Below, piece by piece: positions 16,646 to 26,310 of a stretch of 64,000 nucleotides of DNA (its first letter is position 1; every line of letters begins with the position of its first letter). The translations under genes and the position numbers were made by a program. A model generated the notes under the pieces. The model saw nothing but the letters and a program-made list of their open reading frames with translations, had not been told where the DNA came from and ran no database searches. Origin of the DNA: Candidatus Neomarinimicrobiota bacterium. Lineage in GTDB: Bacteria > Fidelibacterota > Fidelibacteria > Fidelibacterales > Fidelibacteraceae. The stretch covers positions 1 to 64,000 of the forward strand of contig JAGGVO010000034.1 of assembly GCA_021157965.1 (NCBI GenBank). The letters run 5' to 3'.

Positions 16646-17023
16646 ATGGATATAAATAATCGGAAAAAGGAGAATAAGGCACCGAGGGATCTGGGGACCG
16701 TGTTGAATGATATGTTGGATATGGTCAAATCATCCTATGGTGAGAAAATGTTTAATATTCTTTACAAACGGATTGAAAAAACATTGGATGATTTTGACAA
16801 AGATGTCCGGAAAATCCTTGAAGAGATAGAAATAAAGGATACCAAATATTTTGAAACCCTCCCTGATATCAAACAAAAAAGCGAAAGGATATCCGAATGG
16901 AAGAAGTCCGAAGTGCCTGAAGAGGAAGTTGAGGAACCTCCCGAAACAATAGCCGAACCAAAAGAAACAGATACAGATGCGGATCAGGTGATTATTGAAC
17001 GAATTGGAAAACGCAAAAGATAA
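16646..17023 (+). CDS. Unknown coiled-coil-like protein with acidic linker
   Basis: 125 residues, strongly charged. Residues about 15-75 are helical with heptad-like spacing (LDMVKSSYGEKMFNILYKRI and the following KTLDDFDKDVRKILEEIE). A disordered Glu/Pro linker (EEEVEEPPETIAEPKETD) follows, then a basic end IERIGKRKR. No signal peptide. AAGGAGAAACA precedes the ATG. The family is not recognised; the layout suggests a partner protein that binds through its helix and tail, but this is inference. It sits 15 bases before the aminotransferase. Confidence 0.55.
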   Translation: MDINNRKKENKAPRDLGTVLNDMLDMVKSSYGEKMFNILYKRIEKTLDDFDKDVRKILEEIEIKDTKYFETLPDIKQKSERISEWKKSEVPEEEVEEPPETIAEPKETDTDADQVIIERIGKRKR

Positions 17024-17038
17024 TACGAAAGGCCAGCC

Positions 17039-18175
17039 ATGTCATCAGTTCAGAAATCTTTAATTCGTCAAATATTTGATGGTGCTCCTTCAGGAAGTAT
17101 CAATTTAGCTCTTGGTGAACCTGTTTTTGATATGCCGGAGTGGTTCCATTCCCTTATCAGCAGGGATGTGATGAATAATTTTGCCTATTCGCCCACAGCA
17201 GGGACCGACGAATCCAGAAAAGCGGTGGTGACCATTAATGAGTATCCCGGAAGTTTTGAAAATGTATGTATTGTGTGTGGTGCAGAAGAAGGACTCAGTG
17301 CCGGTATTGCCGGAGTCAAGTTGTATTGGGAGGGGAAAAAGAACGAGCTTCTCATTCCATCCCCTTACTTTCTTACTTATCCTACAATTAGTAAAATGAC
17401 GGGGATGGATTTGAAAACCTATCCGATTCCGCCCTTTTGCAAAGGGAGCGTAGCCGAGAGTGTCCGGGAGCATATCAGTGAAAAAACAGCTGTTGTGATT
17501 CTGAATACCCCTGCCAATCCCTCAGGATTGATGATGACGGAGGAGGATATCCGCCAGGTAGAAGCGGTTTGTGATGAGTACGATACCTTTCTCCTGGTGG
17601 ATGAAGTTTATCGTTTTTTCGGTAATGTTGAGAAACCGGTATGCCACAACTGGAATACAGTGGGAGACAGGACCATTATTATCAGTTCTCTGACAAAGTG
17701 TTTTGGACTGCCGGGTTTGCGCCTGGGGTGGGTTTTTACACGGCATTCCGTATTAAATCAGATACTTGCCGCACATCAGGCCATGGTTGCCATTGCTCCC
17801 ACCATCTCCCAGTTGATAGTCAGCCGTTTTCCCGACTTCGATTATAAAAAATGGCTGGAAGACAACCGGAACAGGGTGATAAATAACAGGAAAATCATTA
17901 CAGAAGCACTGAGAGAGAATAAGCTTGAATACGTTCCCACCCTCGGTTCTTTTTACGTGTTATTTAAAATTCCTGATGCTGTATTGAAAGCTATGGACGA
18001 GGTGGATTTTGCCTTCTATCTGAAAGATCATTTTGGTATCTTAACGGTCCCGGGTAAAGCGTTTGGAGAGTACTCCAAAGGGTTTATGCGTTTAAGTTAC
18101 GGTGGACGCCCTGATACATTTGCAGAAGGTGTCCGGCGTATCCGGGAAGGAATCAATTCCATCATTGTGTTATAA
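17039..18175 (+). CDS. Class I/II PLP-dependent aminotransferase
   Basis: 378 residues, fold type I. Lys220 in SSLTKCFGLPGLRLGW is the expected PLP Schiff-base lysine; VDEVY and NTPANPSG are the usual cofactor-site motifs, and RLSYGG closes the substrate site. The first helix is shorter than in AspC-type enzymes. The amino-acid substrate cannot be told. It is followed 11 bases later by gcvT, which may hint at glycine or serine metabolism but does not prove it. Confidence 0.85.
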   Translation: MSSVQKSLIRQIFDGAPSGSINLALGEPVFDMPEWFHSLISRDVMNNFAYSPTAGTDESRKAVVTINEYPGSFENVCIVCGAEEGLSAGIAGVKLYWEGKKNELLIPSPYFLTYPTISKMTGMDLKTYPIPPFCKGSVAESVREHISEKTAVVILNTPANPSGLMMTEEDIRQVEAVCDEYDTFLLVDEVYRFFGNVEKPVCHNWNTVGDRTIIISSLTKCFGLPGLRLGWVFTRHSVLNQILAAHQAMVAIAPTISQLIVSRFPDFDYKKWLEDNRNRVINNRKIITEALRENKLEYVPTLGSFYVLFKIPDAVLKAMDEVDFAFYLKDHFGILTVPGKAFGEYSKGFMRLSYGGRPDTFAEGVRRIREGINSIIVL

Positions 18176-18186
18176 AGGATCATCCC

Positions 18187-19287
18187 ATGAATAAAACATT
18201 GAAAAAAACTCCATTTTATGAAAAACACCTCTCCCTGGGGGCAAAAATTGTGGAATTTGCCGGGTTTCAAATGCCCGTTATGTATACATCCATTAAAGAT
18301 GAGCACCTCGGGGTCCGCCACAAGGCCGGTATCTTCGATGTGTCACATATGGGCGAATTCCTCGTGGAAGGAGATGATGCTGAAGCATTTCTAAACTATC
18401 TAACGTTAAATAACGTTTCATCCCTGGATGATCAACAAGCCCAGTATTCCGCCATGTGTTATCCGGAGGGGGGAATCGTGGATGATCTCATCATATACCG
18501 CTTTGAAAAAAATAAGTATATGATGGTTGTGAATGCCGGCAACATTCAAAAAGATTTTGATTGGGTTAAGAAAAATCTGAAAGGAAAAGTCTCTGTTAAA
18601 AATGCTTCTGACGACTATGCCTTACTGGCTCTTCAGGGACCTGAAAGCATAAAAATCCTGAAACAATTGGTTGATTTTAATCCTGAAACAATTGGTTTTT
18701 ACCATTTTTTGAAAGGATCTGTGGCCGGGATATCCATGATCATTTCACGCACAGGCTATACGGGTGAACCGGGATTTGAATTTTATCATAAACCGGAAGA
18801 GAGTGAAAAACTCTGGGATGCGCTGTTTGAAGCAGGGCAGCCTTACGGTTTAAAACCTGCCGGACTTGGAGCCCGGGATACATTGCGTCTTGAAATGAAA
18901 TATTGCCTTTATGGGAATGATATTGATGAAACGACCAATCCGCTTGAAGCCGGACTGGGATGGATAACCAAACTTGATAAAGAAGATTTTATCGGGAAAA
19001 AAGAGCTGATGAAGATCAAGGAATCCAAACCTGCCAGGAAACTGGCGGGCTTCATTCTCCGGGAAAGGGGAATACCGCGTCATGGATATCCAGTATATTT
19101 TAAGGACGAAGAAGTGGGGGTCGTAACCAGCGGGACACAATCCCCCAGCCTGAATCAACCGATCGGCCTTGCCTATGTCAGACGGGACCTTGCAAAAACA
19201 GGCACTTCCCTTGAAATCGGTATCCGGAACAAAAAAGTTCGTGCAGAAATTGTAAAAACCCCTTTCGTGGATTCAAAACCCTATTAA
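18187..19287 (+). CDS. gcvT: Glycine cleavage system T protein (aminomethyltransferase)
   Basis: 366 residues. It takes the aminomethyl group from lipoylated H protein to tetrahydrofolate, releasing ammonia. Conserved blocks: [15 protein letters not shown] near the start, [10 protein letters not shown], the Asp-containing [24 protein letters not shown] and [12 protein letters not shown]. gcvP, gcvH and lpd are not in the window; lipA (62071-62928) makes the lipoyl group the system needs but is far away. Short spacing to the aminotransferase (11 bases) and ftsK (6 bases) implies an operon. Confidence 0.93.
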   Translation: MNKTLKKTPFYEKHLSLGAKIVEFAGFQMPVMYTSIKDEHLGVRHKAGIFDVSHMGEFLVEGDDAEAFLNYLTLNNVSSLDDQQAQYSAMCYPEGGIVDDLIIYRFEKNKYMMVVNAGNIQKDFDWVKKNLKGKVSVKNASDDYALLALQGPESIKILKQLVDFNPETIGFYHFLKGSVAGISMIISRTGYTGEPGFEFYHKPEESEKLWDALFEAGQPYGLKPAGLGARDTLRLEMKYCLYGNDIDETTNPLEAGLGWITKLDKEDFIGKKELMKIKESKPARKLAGFILRERGIPRHGYPVYFKDEEVGVVTSGTQSPSLNQPIGLAYVRRDLAKTGTSLEIGIRNKKVRAEIVKTPFVDSKPY

Positions 19288-19293
19288 ATTCCT

Positions 19294-21669
19294 ATGAAAG
19301 AAAAACTCAAGCAGGAAGCCATCGGCGTTCTTTTTATGATAACGGCTATACTTACGGGTATTAGTCTGGCCACTTATTCGCCCTCCGATGTTTTATCCAT
19401 GTCCCGCTTCTTTCTCATCGAAAATGCCATGGGTATCGCCGGTGTTTTTATTGCACATGTTTTGATTAAATACGGCATGGGTTATTTTTCATGGGGACTT
19501 GTTTTACTTCTCTTTGTGTGGGGATGGACCTTCTTTGCTGCCAAGGATTATAGAAAAACCTGGCGTTTTACCTTCTACTGGTTTCTTTTCATCCTTCTGA
19601 GTGCATTGCTGACGACAACCATTCTGAACCGGCAAGTGCCTCTTGTAACTCCTGATTTTAATATCAGTGGTTTTATCGGGGGGACCCTCAGTATTCTTCT
19701 GATGGATTGGTTGGGACTGATTCCATCCATTCTTATTCTTGCTGTTGCCATAGTTGTCGTAGTGAGCCTTTATTTCAGATGGAGCATGTATCAACCCCTC
19801 AACCGGCTCTGGAAATACTGGACAGAGAGCTGTCACAACTGGAGGATATCACGAAAAGAGCGTAAATCGAAAGAAAAAAGGGTCAAAGCTGCCAAGAAGG
19901 GGAAAACAGAAAAAAAGAAAGACAAAAAAAACAAGAAAAGTAAAGAAGGCACAATACCGGAAAAACCGGAACCGGATGACGATCAGAAACCTGTAATCCG
20001 GGAGGATGATTCACAGGATGTGACAGCTCAAAAGAATGAACCTCAAAAGATGGAAACGGGAGAAAAAGAAACAATAGACGAACAAGGCCGTTACGGATTT
20101 GAAATCAGCGAAAAACGAACAGATGACAGCATCGATTACGATGATTTTATTGAAGAAGGGAAAAAAAAAGAATATCATTTTCCCAGCGTGGATTTATTAA
20201 ATGATCCACCGCCCGGGTATGAAATAGATCCCAACGAACTTAAGGAAAATGCAGATATACTCACAAAAACCCTGGCTGATTTTGGTGTAACCGGTAAAGT
20301 TGTGAAAGTTGTCCCGGGTCCGGTTGTAACACTCTATGAGGTGGAACCGGCCACAGGAGTCCGGGTGAGTAAAATTTCATCTCTGGCAGACGACATTGCC
20401 CGTGTGATGGCAGCCAAACGAATTCGTATCATTGCCCCCATTCCCGGAAAAAAGGTAGTCGGTGTCGAGATTCCCAACCGGAAACCGGAAATCGTTTATT
20501 TTAAATCCATCATAAATTCCGAACGGTTTACCATGGCCGACGATAAGCTGGTCATTGCCCTGGGTAAGACGGCCAATGGGGAACCTTTTGTTTTTAATCT
20601 GGCCAAAATGCCCCATCTTCTCATCGCCGGAACCACCGGCTCGGGAAAATCCGTCTGCATCAATACATTACTTATGTCTGTTCTGTATCGTGCCAAGCCG
20701 TCGGAAGTTAAATTTATCCTGATTGACCCCAAAAAGCTGGAACTGTCTGTATATAAGGCTCTTAAAGAATACCATCTCATCACCAATGATGATATTGGGG
20801 AACATGTTATTACAAGGCCTCAAAATGCCGTCCTGGCTCTCCGGAGTGCCGAGGTGGAAATGGAACGGCGTTATACCGTACTGGCAAATGCCACGGTCCG
20901 GAATATCGATGAATACAACAAGAAACTGGCAGATGGCCTGGTGGAAGGGGAACATCTGCCTTATCTTCTGATTGTGATCGATGAATTGGCAGATCTGATA
21001 CTGACAGCAGGAAAAGAGATAGAAGAACCGATAGCCCGGCTCGCCCAGATGGCCCGTGCTGTTGGGATTCACCTTATAATCGCTACTCAGCGCCCCAGCG
21101 TGGATGTGATTACCGGCGTGATTCGTTCAAATTTTCCCGCCCGTATCGGTTTTCAGGTCCCAACAAAAATCGACAGCCGAACCATCCTCGATACAGGAGG
21201 TGCCGAAAAGCTTTTAGGCAAAGGGGATATGCTTTTTCTTTCTCCTGGGCGCTCAGAACCCATCCGTATTCACAATGCCTTTATTACCCTTGAGGAAATC
21301 GAACGGGTAATGGATCATATTAATGAACAGCCAGGATCCGGGGATGACTTTATCCTGCCTTCTGTGAAGGAGGAAGAAGAAGAAGGTGGGGGTGGTGATT
21401 TTGAACTTTCGACAGAACGGGATCCCTTGTTTGAAGAAGCTCTGAAACTGGTTGTGATGCATCAACAGGGCTCAATATCCCTGATTCAGCGCCGTTTACG
21501 CGTGGGTTACAGCCGGGCGGCGCGACTGATTGATGAATTGGAACAGGAGGGTATTGTAGGACCCTTTACCGGCTCAAAAGCGCGGGAAGTGCTGGTGGAT
21601 ATCAATTATTTAGAACATCTGGAATCCCTTGAAAACGGGAGTTTTGAGGAAGTAGATGATGATTCGTAA
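19294..21669 (+). CDS. ftsK: DNA translocase FtsK
   Basis: 791 residues. Four N-terminal membrane helices (about 1-160) anchor it at the division septum. A charged linker rich in Lys and Glu (about 180-290) follows, then the motor domain with GTTGSGKS (446-453) and LLIVIDELADLI as Walker A and B. The C-terminal winged-helix gamma domain (EALKLVVMHQQGSISLIQRR onward) reads polar DNA sequences and activates XerCD at dif. It moves DNA to clear the terminus before division. The next gene starts 14 bases before its stop. Confidence 0.95.
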   Translation: MKEKLKQEAIGVLFMITAILTGISLATYSPSDVLSMSRFFLIENAMGIAGVFIAHVLIKYGMGYFSWGLVLLLFVWGWTFFAAKDYRKTWRFTFYWFLFILLSALLTTTILNRQVPLVTPDFNISGFIGGTLSILLMDWLGLIPSILILAVAIVVVVSLYFRWSMYQPLNRLWKYWTESCHNWRISRKERKSKEKRVKAAKKGKTEKKKDKKNKKSKEGTIPEKPEPDDDQKPVIREDDSQDVTAQKNEPQKMETGEKETIDEQGRYGFEISEKRTDDSIDYDDFIEEGKKKEYHFPSVDLLNDPPPGYEIDPNELKENADILTKTLADFGVTGKVVKVVPGPVVTLYEVEPATGVRVSKISSLADDIARVMAAKRIRIIAPIPGKKVVGVEIPNRKPEIVYFKSIINSERFTMADDKLVIALGKTANGEPFVFNLAKMPHLLIAGTTGSGKSVCINTLLMSVLYRAKPSEVKFILIDPKKLELSVYKALKEYHLITNDDIGEHVITRPQNAVLALRSAEVEMERRYTVLANATVRNIDEYNKKLADGLVEGEHLPYLLIVIDELADLILTAGKEIEEPIARLAQMARAVGIHLIIATQRPSVDVITGVIRSNFPARIGFQVPTKIDSRTILDTGGAEKLLGKGDMLFLSPGRSEPIRIHNAFITLEEIERVMDHINEQPGSGDDFILPSVKEEEEEGGGGDFELSTERDPLFEEALKLVVMHQQGSISLIQRRLRVGYSRAARLIDELEQEGIVGPFTGSKAREVLVDINYLEHLESLENGSFEEVDDDS

Positions 21670-22522
21670 ATTTTACCCCGTACTGTTTCTCCTGCTTCTT
21701 TTGTCTGCCTGTTCAAAACAGGATTTTCAATTCAGTGAGGATTTAGTAAAAATAACAGAAGGACTCGATTTTCCCGAAGGTCCGGTTTTTGCCGGCGATG
21801 ATTTGCTTTTTTCCAATTGCTATGGTATGTGGATCGGCCGGTGGACTGCAGAAGGACGCCTGGATACATTTGCCGATCTGTCCGGCAAGGATTTCAAACC
21901 CAATGGACTCTGTTGGACTTCCCCCGGATATTTATGGGTTTGTGAATTTAACCAGGGACGAATCCTGAAATTTGATGCATCCGGTAAGGTTCTCAAGGTT
22001 TTGAATAATGACGGCGAAAGCTTTTCACGTCCGAACGATATGACTCTGTATAACGGGTTGATATATTTTACCGATCCGAAATCCTATTCAAAAACCGTTT
22101 GGGACGGCTGTATTTATATGCTGAATCCCGAAACGGAAGAAATTAAATTGCTGACAGGCGGACTCGCTTTTCCAAACGGGATTGCTGTGGGCCCCGAAGG
22201 AGAAAACCTCTATGTGTGTGAATCAGCCCTGAACCGGATAACGGTTTTGTCCCTCAAAAATCCTGAAGAACGTGAAGTTTTAGTTAAGCTCCCCGGTGGA
22301 GATCCGGATGGCATTGAATTTTATGATGACAAAACACTCCTTGTAGCTCATTTTGGTAACGGGAAAATGTATAGTATCGATATTGTCACTAAAACTGTCA
22401 CCGATAGTTTGGAATTGCCGGGAAAACGGGTGACAAATTGCGTGATAAGTCCGGATAAAAAATCTCTCTACATCACTGAAACGGTTACAAATGCCCTCTA
22501 TAAACTGTCGATAAAGCCCTGA
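21656..22522 (+). CDS. SMP-30/gluconolactonase-like lipoprotein
   Basis: 288 residues. The N terminus MMIRKFYPVLFLLLLLSACS has a lipobox (LSAC) and so would be lipidated and anchored in the cell envelope. The rest is a six-bladed beta propeller of the SMP-30/strictosidine-synthase type: FPEGPVFAGDDLLFSN, KPNGLCWTSPGYLW, RPNDMTLYNGLIYFTD, FPNGIAVGPEGENLYV and PDGIEF. Metal-binding Glu and Asn/Asp residues (EGP, PNG, PND) are in place. The substrate is not predictable. It overlaps ftsK by 14 bases but is functionally unrelated. Confidence 0.82.
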   Translation: MMIRKFYPVLFLLLLLSACSKQDFQFSEDLVKITEGLDFPEGPVFAGDDLLFSNCYGMWIGRWTAEGRLDTFADLSGKDFKPNGLCWTSPGYLWVCEFNQGRILKFDASGKVLKVLNNDGESFSRPNDMTLYNGLIYFTDPKSYSKTVWDGCIYMLNPETEEIKLLTGGLAFPNGIAVGPEGENLYVCESALNRITVLSLKNPEEREVLVKLPGGDPDGIEFYDDKTLLVAHFGNGKMYSIDIVTKTVTDSLELPGKRVTNCVISPDKKSLYITETVTNALYKLSIKP

Positions 22523-22570
22523 TTATTCGATCAACGTAATTTTTTTAGTTGATATATTGCCGGATTGGGT

Positions 22571-23839
22571 TCATGGTTGAGTTGAACTCAGGATAATATC
22601 TTCAGCGGCACACCAGCCTGTGGAAAATGCGGCCTGAAGGTTATAGCCGCCGGTATCGGCATCCAGATCCAGTACTTCACCGGCAAAATAGAGGTTCGGG
22701 ATGAGTTTTGACCGGAGTGTTGCCGGTTCCACTTCTTTCAGATTGACCCCTCCCTGTGTCACGATGGCTTCTTCAAGGGATCTGTAACCACTTATTTTCA
22801 AGGTAAAATGCTTCATCCAATGGAGAATCTTTTTCCGGTCCTCCGAGCGGACCATATTGCATGGAATGTCACCGGATAAGCCTGTCTGACTAAGGCATAC
22901 GGGGCCCAGGGCTTCCGGCAGAAGGAATCGAAAGACATTTTTGAGTTTCTTATTTCCATGTGTTGTAAATTCCCGGATCAGGCGTCTGTCCAGGCTTTTT
23001 TCATCCAGGGCCGGTTTAAAATCTATTTCAAGAGAGATGCATTTGTTTTTTCGAAGAGACAAAACAATTTCCCGGCTGAGTGTCAGAATCACCGGACCGG
23101 ACAGGCCGAAATGTGTAAAGAGAAATTCTCCGAACATTGATGCAGTTTTTTCCCCCTGTGTGTATACCGATACCCGGGCATTTTTTATACTGAGTCCTTT
23201 AAGTCCATAGAAATCTCCCTGTTCGGTGACAAGAGGCACCAGGGCCGGGGCAGGGGGGATGATGGTATGACCGGCCTGAAGTGCCAGTTTGAACCCGTCT
23301 CCCGTTGATCCTGTGGCAGGATAACTGGCCCCGCCGGTGGCAATAAGTACAGCCGAAGCATTGTAAAGTTGTGCTCCTTTTGTTGTCCGGCATGAAACGG
23401 CGTGAATCATACCATCTTTGATGATGAGAGAGTCAGCCGCGTGATGATAAAGGATATTTACATGATGTTTGATTGCCCATTCCGTGAGTTTATCCGCAAT
23501 TTCATGGGCATTTTGGGAGGAAGGGAAAATCCGTCCGCCCCGTTCTTCTGTCAAACTGATATGCAGCTCATTCTGAAAAAAGTCTAATAGCTCATCCGTG
23601 AAAAAACGCGAAAAAGCGGAATATAAAAATTTCCCCTGTGTTCCAAAGGCCTTGATAAACTCTCCCTTAGGACGGCTGTTACTCACATTGCATCGTCCTT
23701 TTCCTGTTATACGCAGTTTATTGCCGGTTTTTCCCATTTTTTCCAGCAATGTAACCGGCAGGCCTGCCTTACCAAGTTTTCCCGCGGCGATAAGCCCCGC
23801 CGGACCGCCACCCACAATTACAATATCTCCTGTTTTCAT
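22571..23839 (-). CDS. BaiN/HI0933 family NAD(P)/FAD-dependent oxidoreductase
   Basis: 422 residues. The FAD Rossmann motif IVGGGPAGLIAAGKLGKAG lies at the N terminus, followed by the family signature KLRITGKGRCNVSN. ATGGASYPATGSTGDGF and a C-terminal FAGEVLDLDADTGGYNLQAAFSTGW complete the FAD site. BaiN of bile-acid degraders gives the family one name, but most members have no proven substrate. It is alone on the minus strand, convergent with the SMP-30 gene and divergent from the FecR-barrel gene. Confidence 0.88.
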   Translation of the reverse strand: MKTGDIVIVGGGPAGLIAAGKLGKAGLPVTLLEKMGKTGNKLRITGKGRCNVSNSRPKGEFIKAFGTQGKFLYSAFSRFFTDELLDFFQNELHISLTEERGGRIFPSSQNAHEIADKLTEWAIKHHVNILYHHAADSLIIKDGMIHAVSCRTTKGAQLYNASAVLIATGGASYPATGSTGDGFKLALQAGHTIIPPAPALVPLVTEQGDFYGLKGLSIKNARVSVYTQGEKTASMFGEFLFTHFGLSGPVILTLSREIVLSLRKNKCISLEIDFKPALDEKSLDRRLIREFTTHGNKKLKNVFRFLLPEALGPVCLSQTGLSGDIPCNMVRSEDRKKILHWMKHFTLKISGYRSLEEAIVTQGGVNLKEVEPATLRSKLIPNLYFAGEVLDLDADTGGYNLQAAFSTGWCAAEDIILSSTQP

Positions 23840-23946
23840 GCCATAACTTATATAAAATGTTTGAAAAGTCTGAATAAAGCTCTCTTTTAACAGGACCTTT
23901 TTGTGATAATCGTCATGATGAAACCTCTGTTAACAAGGATTTTATA

Positions 23947-23965
23947 CAATTATCTACGATAATTG
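23947..23965. promoter_or_regulatory. Operator-like inverted repeat upstream of the FecR-barrel gene
   Basis: CAATTATC (23947-23954) and GATAATTG (23958-23965) form a perfect 8-bp inverted repeat around TAC. It lies 46 bases before the ATG at 24012 in the intergenic region shared with the divergent oxidoreductase gene. The spacing fits a dimeric regulator site near a promoter; the tight loop makes an RNA hairpin less likely. Confidence 0.4.
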
Positions 23966-24011
23966 ATACAGGATTCATATATTTAATAAAACTTAAAAAT
24001 GGAGGTCATAG

Positions 24012-26300
24012 ATGAGAAAAAGATTGATATACGGATTAATGCTCCTGTTCATGATGGTGTCCATGTTGTCGGCTGGCATTGCAAGTGTCATTAAGACAAA
24101 AGGTGATGTAAAACTTTTACCTGCCGGCAGCTTTGATTTACTGACAGTTGAAGTCGGGACACAGTTGGAGAACGGGGATGTAATTCAAACGGCATCAGAT
24201 GGTTTTGCAGTTATTATGTTTAATGATGATAAAACCCTTTTAAAGCTGCGTGAGAATGCACAAATCACGCTCAACGATGAGATACCCTCCAGAACGGTGG
24301 AAATGGATAAAGGGGAAAGTTTATTTGAAGTAACCCCCGGAGCCCTGAAGGAATTCAGGGTCCAGACTCCGGTATCTGTCGCATCAGTAAAAGGGACCAA
24401 GTTCTGGGTGGTTTGTCAGGAAAATGAGGACAGGATTTTCACAACAGAGGGTACGGTTGAGGTTTTTAACACTCTGTCAGGACAGACGGGTACCGTCACC
24501 CGGGGACAGGTATGTATCAATACAACCGTTGGTGATATGCAGATCAGAAATTATTCAGCCTCAGAGCTTCCCGATGAATCGGTATTTAATTCCATGATGG
24601 AAGAACCTGTGCAAGAAGATACCCCTCAAAAAGAGCCTGAAGAGGAAACAGAGCCTGTGGATCGATCCGAAACAACCATTACTCCTGCGCAACCCATTAC
24701 GACACCTCAAATGGAGGAAACAACTGAAATGCCCGTTGAAACCGGAGAAGAAGAAGCAGAACCGGAAAAACAGCCTGAAGATGGTGAAGGGAAAAACTAT
24801 GGCGTTGGTCTGGGAGTGGGGTCTGTAACCATCAATGGGAAACTCTACAACCAGATCGCTGCAAGACCCACATTGCAACTGGGAAAACTTGGAGTGGGTT
24901 TGGATGTGGTTCTTTATATTGACAGCGAAGGAAATATCCTGGAAGATAACTGGAACTCAATGGACGATGTCCTGGATAAGATTTATTTCCTCAGCTGGGG
25001 ATTTATGGAGGATCCGTTTTATGTCCGTCTCGGTGGATTGGACCAGGTTACCATGGCAAACGGCCTCATTGTTTCGGGTTACACCAACATGTTGGAATAC
25101 CCTGAAGTCAAACGATTGGGAACCTACCTGAAATTCCGGACCGGAAAAATCGGATTCAATGGCTTCATAGCAGACTGGAATGAACTGGGCGGTGAAACAT
25201 TGATTCCCGGCTTGCTGGGAGGAAGGGTTTCTTATAACACAAAACTCATCCTGCCGGTCAGTGTGGGATTAAGTGTTATTTCGGATGTAAATCCTTACAA
25301 TGCTTTTGACAGGGATCGGGATGATGACGGGTATTCCGATTTGATGGATATGTTTCCCGATGACAGTGAAACTTACCGGGATACGGATGGTGACGGTCTG
25401 GCAGACAACAGGGACGTGGATCCTGCCGGAACAGGAGGATGGTATTATGATTCCAATCTGAATATGACTCCTTCCGAAATCAATGCGCTGGATAAGTATT
25501 TCAAATCTTTGGGATATACAAACGGTCCTGATTCTACAAGCACCCTGATGGAAGTTCCTACGATTTCTAAACTCATGGATGATCACCCGACAATATATTC
25601 CATAGGTGCAGATGTTACGGTACCTGTTTTGAATATGTCATTCCTGAACTTGAATGTCTATTCCGAAGCAGCGATTCTGGGTTATACCGGAGGAACGGTG
25701 GATAAAATGGCTTTCGGTGCAGCGCCTTTTGGCGTGGCAGCCAATATCATCAAAATCATAGATGCACGGGTTGAATACCGCTGGGCACAGGAAAATTTCC
25801 GCTATAACTTTTTTGACAGAAATTACGACATCAACCGGGTTTATGTGCAGAGAGATTCTCTGGGGAACATTGTTCCGAAGACCAAATTCGACCGGATTCT
25901 GAATGATAGCATTCCGGGGGTCCAGGGTATATATGGTGCTGCCGGTGTAAAGCTCTTTAACGTGGCTTACGCTCAGGCATCCTATATGCACATGGTGTCG
26001 AAAGATCAGGACGAAGTCCGGAGTTTTAATGCTCAGGCTGGTATCCAGAAAGGACTGGTTCCTAAATTATCGGAACTGTCCGCCTATTACATCCGCAATA
26101 ACGATCCAAATCCATTCAAGTTCAAAGATCCTTCGGAAAACACGATTTGGGGATACCGGGTCGGCGCAGAAGTGAGTCCCGGTGTATCCATAATCTGGAA
26201 TTTTATGACAACTTACCGGGATAAAAACGGTGATGGTGTTATCCAACCCAAAGAAGAATCTCTGAAAATCACCACTATTGAAACAGGAATTACACTCTGA
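24012..26300 (+). CDS. FecR-domain protein fused to a predicted outer-membrane barrel
   Basis: 762 residues. A signal peptide (residues 1-about 23) leads into a FecR domain (about 25-185): GDVKLLPAG, LENGDVIQTASDGFAVIMF, PVSVASVKGTKFWVV. A Glu/Pro/Thr-rich linker (about 195-260) follows. The rest alternates strands with glycine turns (GVGLGVGSVTINGKLYNQIA), as in outer-membrane barrels, and at about 432-472 carries a calcium-type Asp repeat (DRDRDDDGYSD then DTDGDGLADNRDVDP) resembling thrombospondin type 3 repeats. FecR domains usually act in sensing or assembly. AATGGAGGTCATAG is a strong ribosome site. Another exported gene follows after 10 bases. The function is unknown. Confidence 0.8.
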   Translation: MRKRLIYGLMLLFMMVSMLSAGIASVIKTKGDVKLLPAGSFDLLTVEVGTQLENGDVIQTASDGFAVIMFNDDKTLLKLRENAQITLNDEIPSRTVEMDKGESLFEVTPGALKEFRVQTPVSVASVKGTKFWVVCQENEDRIFTTEGTVEVFNTLSGQTGTVTRGQVCINTTVGDMQIRNYSASELPDESVFNSMMEEPVQEDTPQKEPEEETEPVDRSETTITPAQPITTPQMEETTEMPVETGEEEAEPEKQPEDGEGKNYGVGLGVGSVTINGKLYNQIAARPTLQLGKLGVGLDVVLYIDSEGNILEDNWNSMDDVLDKIYFLSWGFMEDPFYVRLGGLDQVTMANGLIVSGYTNMLEYPEVKRLGTYLKFRTGKIGFNGFIADWNELGGETLIPGLLGGRVSYNTKLILPVSVGLSVISDVNPYNAFDRDRDDDGYSDLMDMFPDDSETYRDTDGDGLADNRDVDPAGTGGWYYDSNLNMTPSEINALDKYFKSLGYTNGPDSTSTLMEVPTISKLMDDHPTIYSIGADVTVPVLNMSFLNLNVYSEAAILGYTGGTVDKMAFGAAPFGVAANIIKIIDARVEYRWAQENFRYNFFDRNYDINRVYVQRDSLGNIVPKTKFDRILNDSIPGVQGIYGAAGVKLFNVAYAQASYMHMVSKDQDEVRSFNAQAGIQKGLVPKLSELSAYYIRNNDPNPFKFKDPSENTIWGYRVGAEVSPGVSIIWNFMTTYRDKNGDGVIQPKEESLKITTIETGITL

Positions 26301-26310
26301 TACTGTTTCA

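Noticed and set aside
22530-22553. ATCAAC/GTTGAT stem between the convergent SMP-30 and BaiN-like genes
   Set aside because: Only 6 bp with an AT-rich 12-base loop; too weak to call a terminator.
23897-23925. A Fur-box-like GATAATCGTCATGATGA
   Set aside because: Only part of the 19-base palindrome matches, and no iron gene is clearly next to it; the FecR domain alone is not proof of iron control.
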